Source: Lentisphaeria bacterium
GTDB taxonomy: Bacteria; Verrucomicrobiota; Lentisphaeria; Victivallales; GWF2-50-93
NCBI GenBank assembly: GCA_020056205.1
Contig: JAGVIF010000228.1
Location: forward strand, 1 to 5,382
Direction: 5' to 3'
DNA length: 5,382 nucleotides
The position numbers were made by a program, and so were the translations under genes. This document shows, one piece after another, positions 5,292 through 5,382 of the stretch (position 1 is the first letter of the stretch; each line of letters starts with the position of its first letter). The notes under the pieces were generated by a model, which saw only the letters and a list, made by a program, of their open reading frames with translations, was not told the origin of the DNA and did not search any database.

Positions 5292-5382
5292 ACTGCGCTT
5301 TGCGCAGTTTTATCAATAAGAAACTGCCAAGAAAGAGACACGCTAAAGCTGTGAACTCCAACGGCAGTTTCAAAGGAGATAA
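5290..5382 (-). CDS. 3' end of a protein with a hydrophobic C-terminal segment and basic tail (partial)
   Basis: An open frame enters from the right edge and ends at TAG 5292-5290. The 30 visible residues contain PLEF, then a hydrophobic stretch TALACLFLGSFLLI, then a basic end KLRKAQ. This is the layout of a C-terminal membrane anchor or of a sorting signal of the PEP-CTERM type (Pro/Glu motif, hydrophobic helix, basic tail). It ends nine bases before the maturase start and shares its strand, so the two are probably co-transcribed. It could be a membrane protein, an anchored surface protein or a precursor peptide. Too little is visible to decide, and no ATG is inside the window. Confidence 0.5.
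   Translation of the reverse strand, partial: LSPLKLPLEFTALACLFLGSFLLIKLRKAQ
5292..5308. promoter_or_regulatory. Hairpin at the junction upstream of the maturase gene
   Basis: ACTGCGC (5292-5298) and GCGCAGT (5302-5308) form a perfect 7-bp stem with a 3-base loop. On the - strand it overlaps the last codons and stop of the upstream frame and abuts the AGGA ribosome site, so it could influence maturase translation or protect the downstream message. On the + strand it runs into TTTT and could act as a terminator, though no + strand gene is visible here. Confidence 0.45.

Noticed and set aside
1..5382. Near-matching inverted ends (TAATCTCCTT at the left; the reverse complement of the right end reads TTATCTCCTT)
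   Set aside because: The similarity stops after ten bases, and both ends cut through reading frames, so terminal repeats are unlikely.

Overview
The window looks like a piece of an uncultured bacterial genome with intermediate base composition and the standard genetic code. I cannot place the lineage. It holds a large exported surface or carbohydrate-active protein and two genes of cytoplasmic type: a forkhead-associated (FHA) protein and a radical SAM/SPASM peptide maturase. It also has unusually rich palindromic non-coding DNA. The combination fits an anaerobe, because the maturase carries oxygen-sensitive iron-sulfur clusters.

Left part (1-2270, + strand): one long reading frame, open to the left edge, for a secreted right-handed beta-helix protein. 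It ends in a discoidin-like domain and a beta-rich C-terminal domain, separated by Pro/Thr linkers. Its 5' end is outside the window, and the visible first residues read like the end of a signal peptide. The convergent gap that follows (2271-2394) holds a terminator-like 24-bp perfect palindrome and copy 1 of a 41-nt palindromic repeat.

Middle (2395-3564, - strand): an FHA protein with one canonical phosphothreonine-binding FHA domain at the C-terminus. Two degenerate FHA-like units appear to precede it. Its true start is uncertain. Between it and the next gene is a 345-bp spacer (3565-3909) packed with structure: a long imperfect hairpin with tandem G-A mismatches, a 14-bp inverted repeat, a second copy of the 41-nt palindrome, and an extra half-copy.

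Right part (3910-5382, - strand): a complete radical SAM/SPASM enzyme that resembles the peptide-modifying CbpB family. Nine bases upstream is the 3' end of a reading frame whose last 30 residues form a hydrophobic segment with a basic tail. These two probably share a transcript. A short hairpin and a Shine-Dalgarno sequence sit at their junction.

No precursor peptide for the maturase is visible. It may be the truncated upstream frame or lie beyond the right edge. Both copies of the 41-nt palindrome lie just 3' of a minus-strand gene. Together with the dense structure in the spacer, this is the least explained signal in the window.
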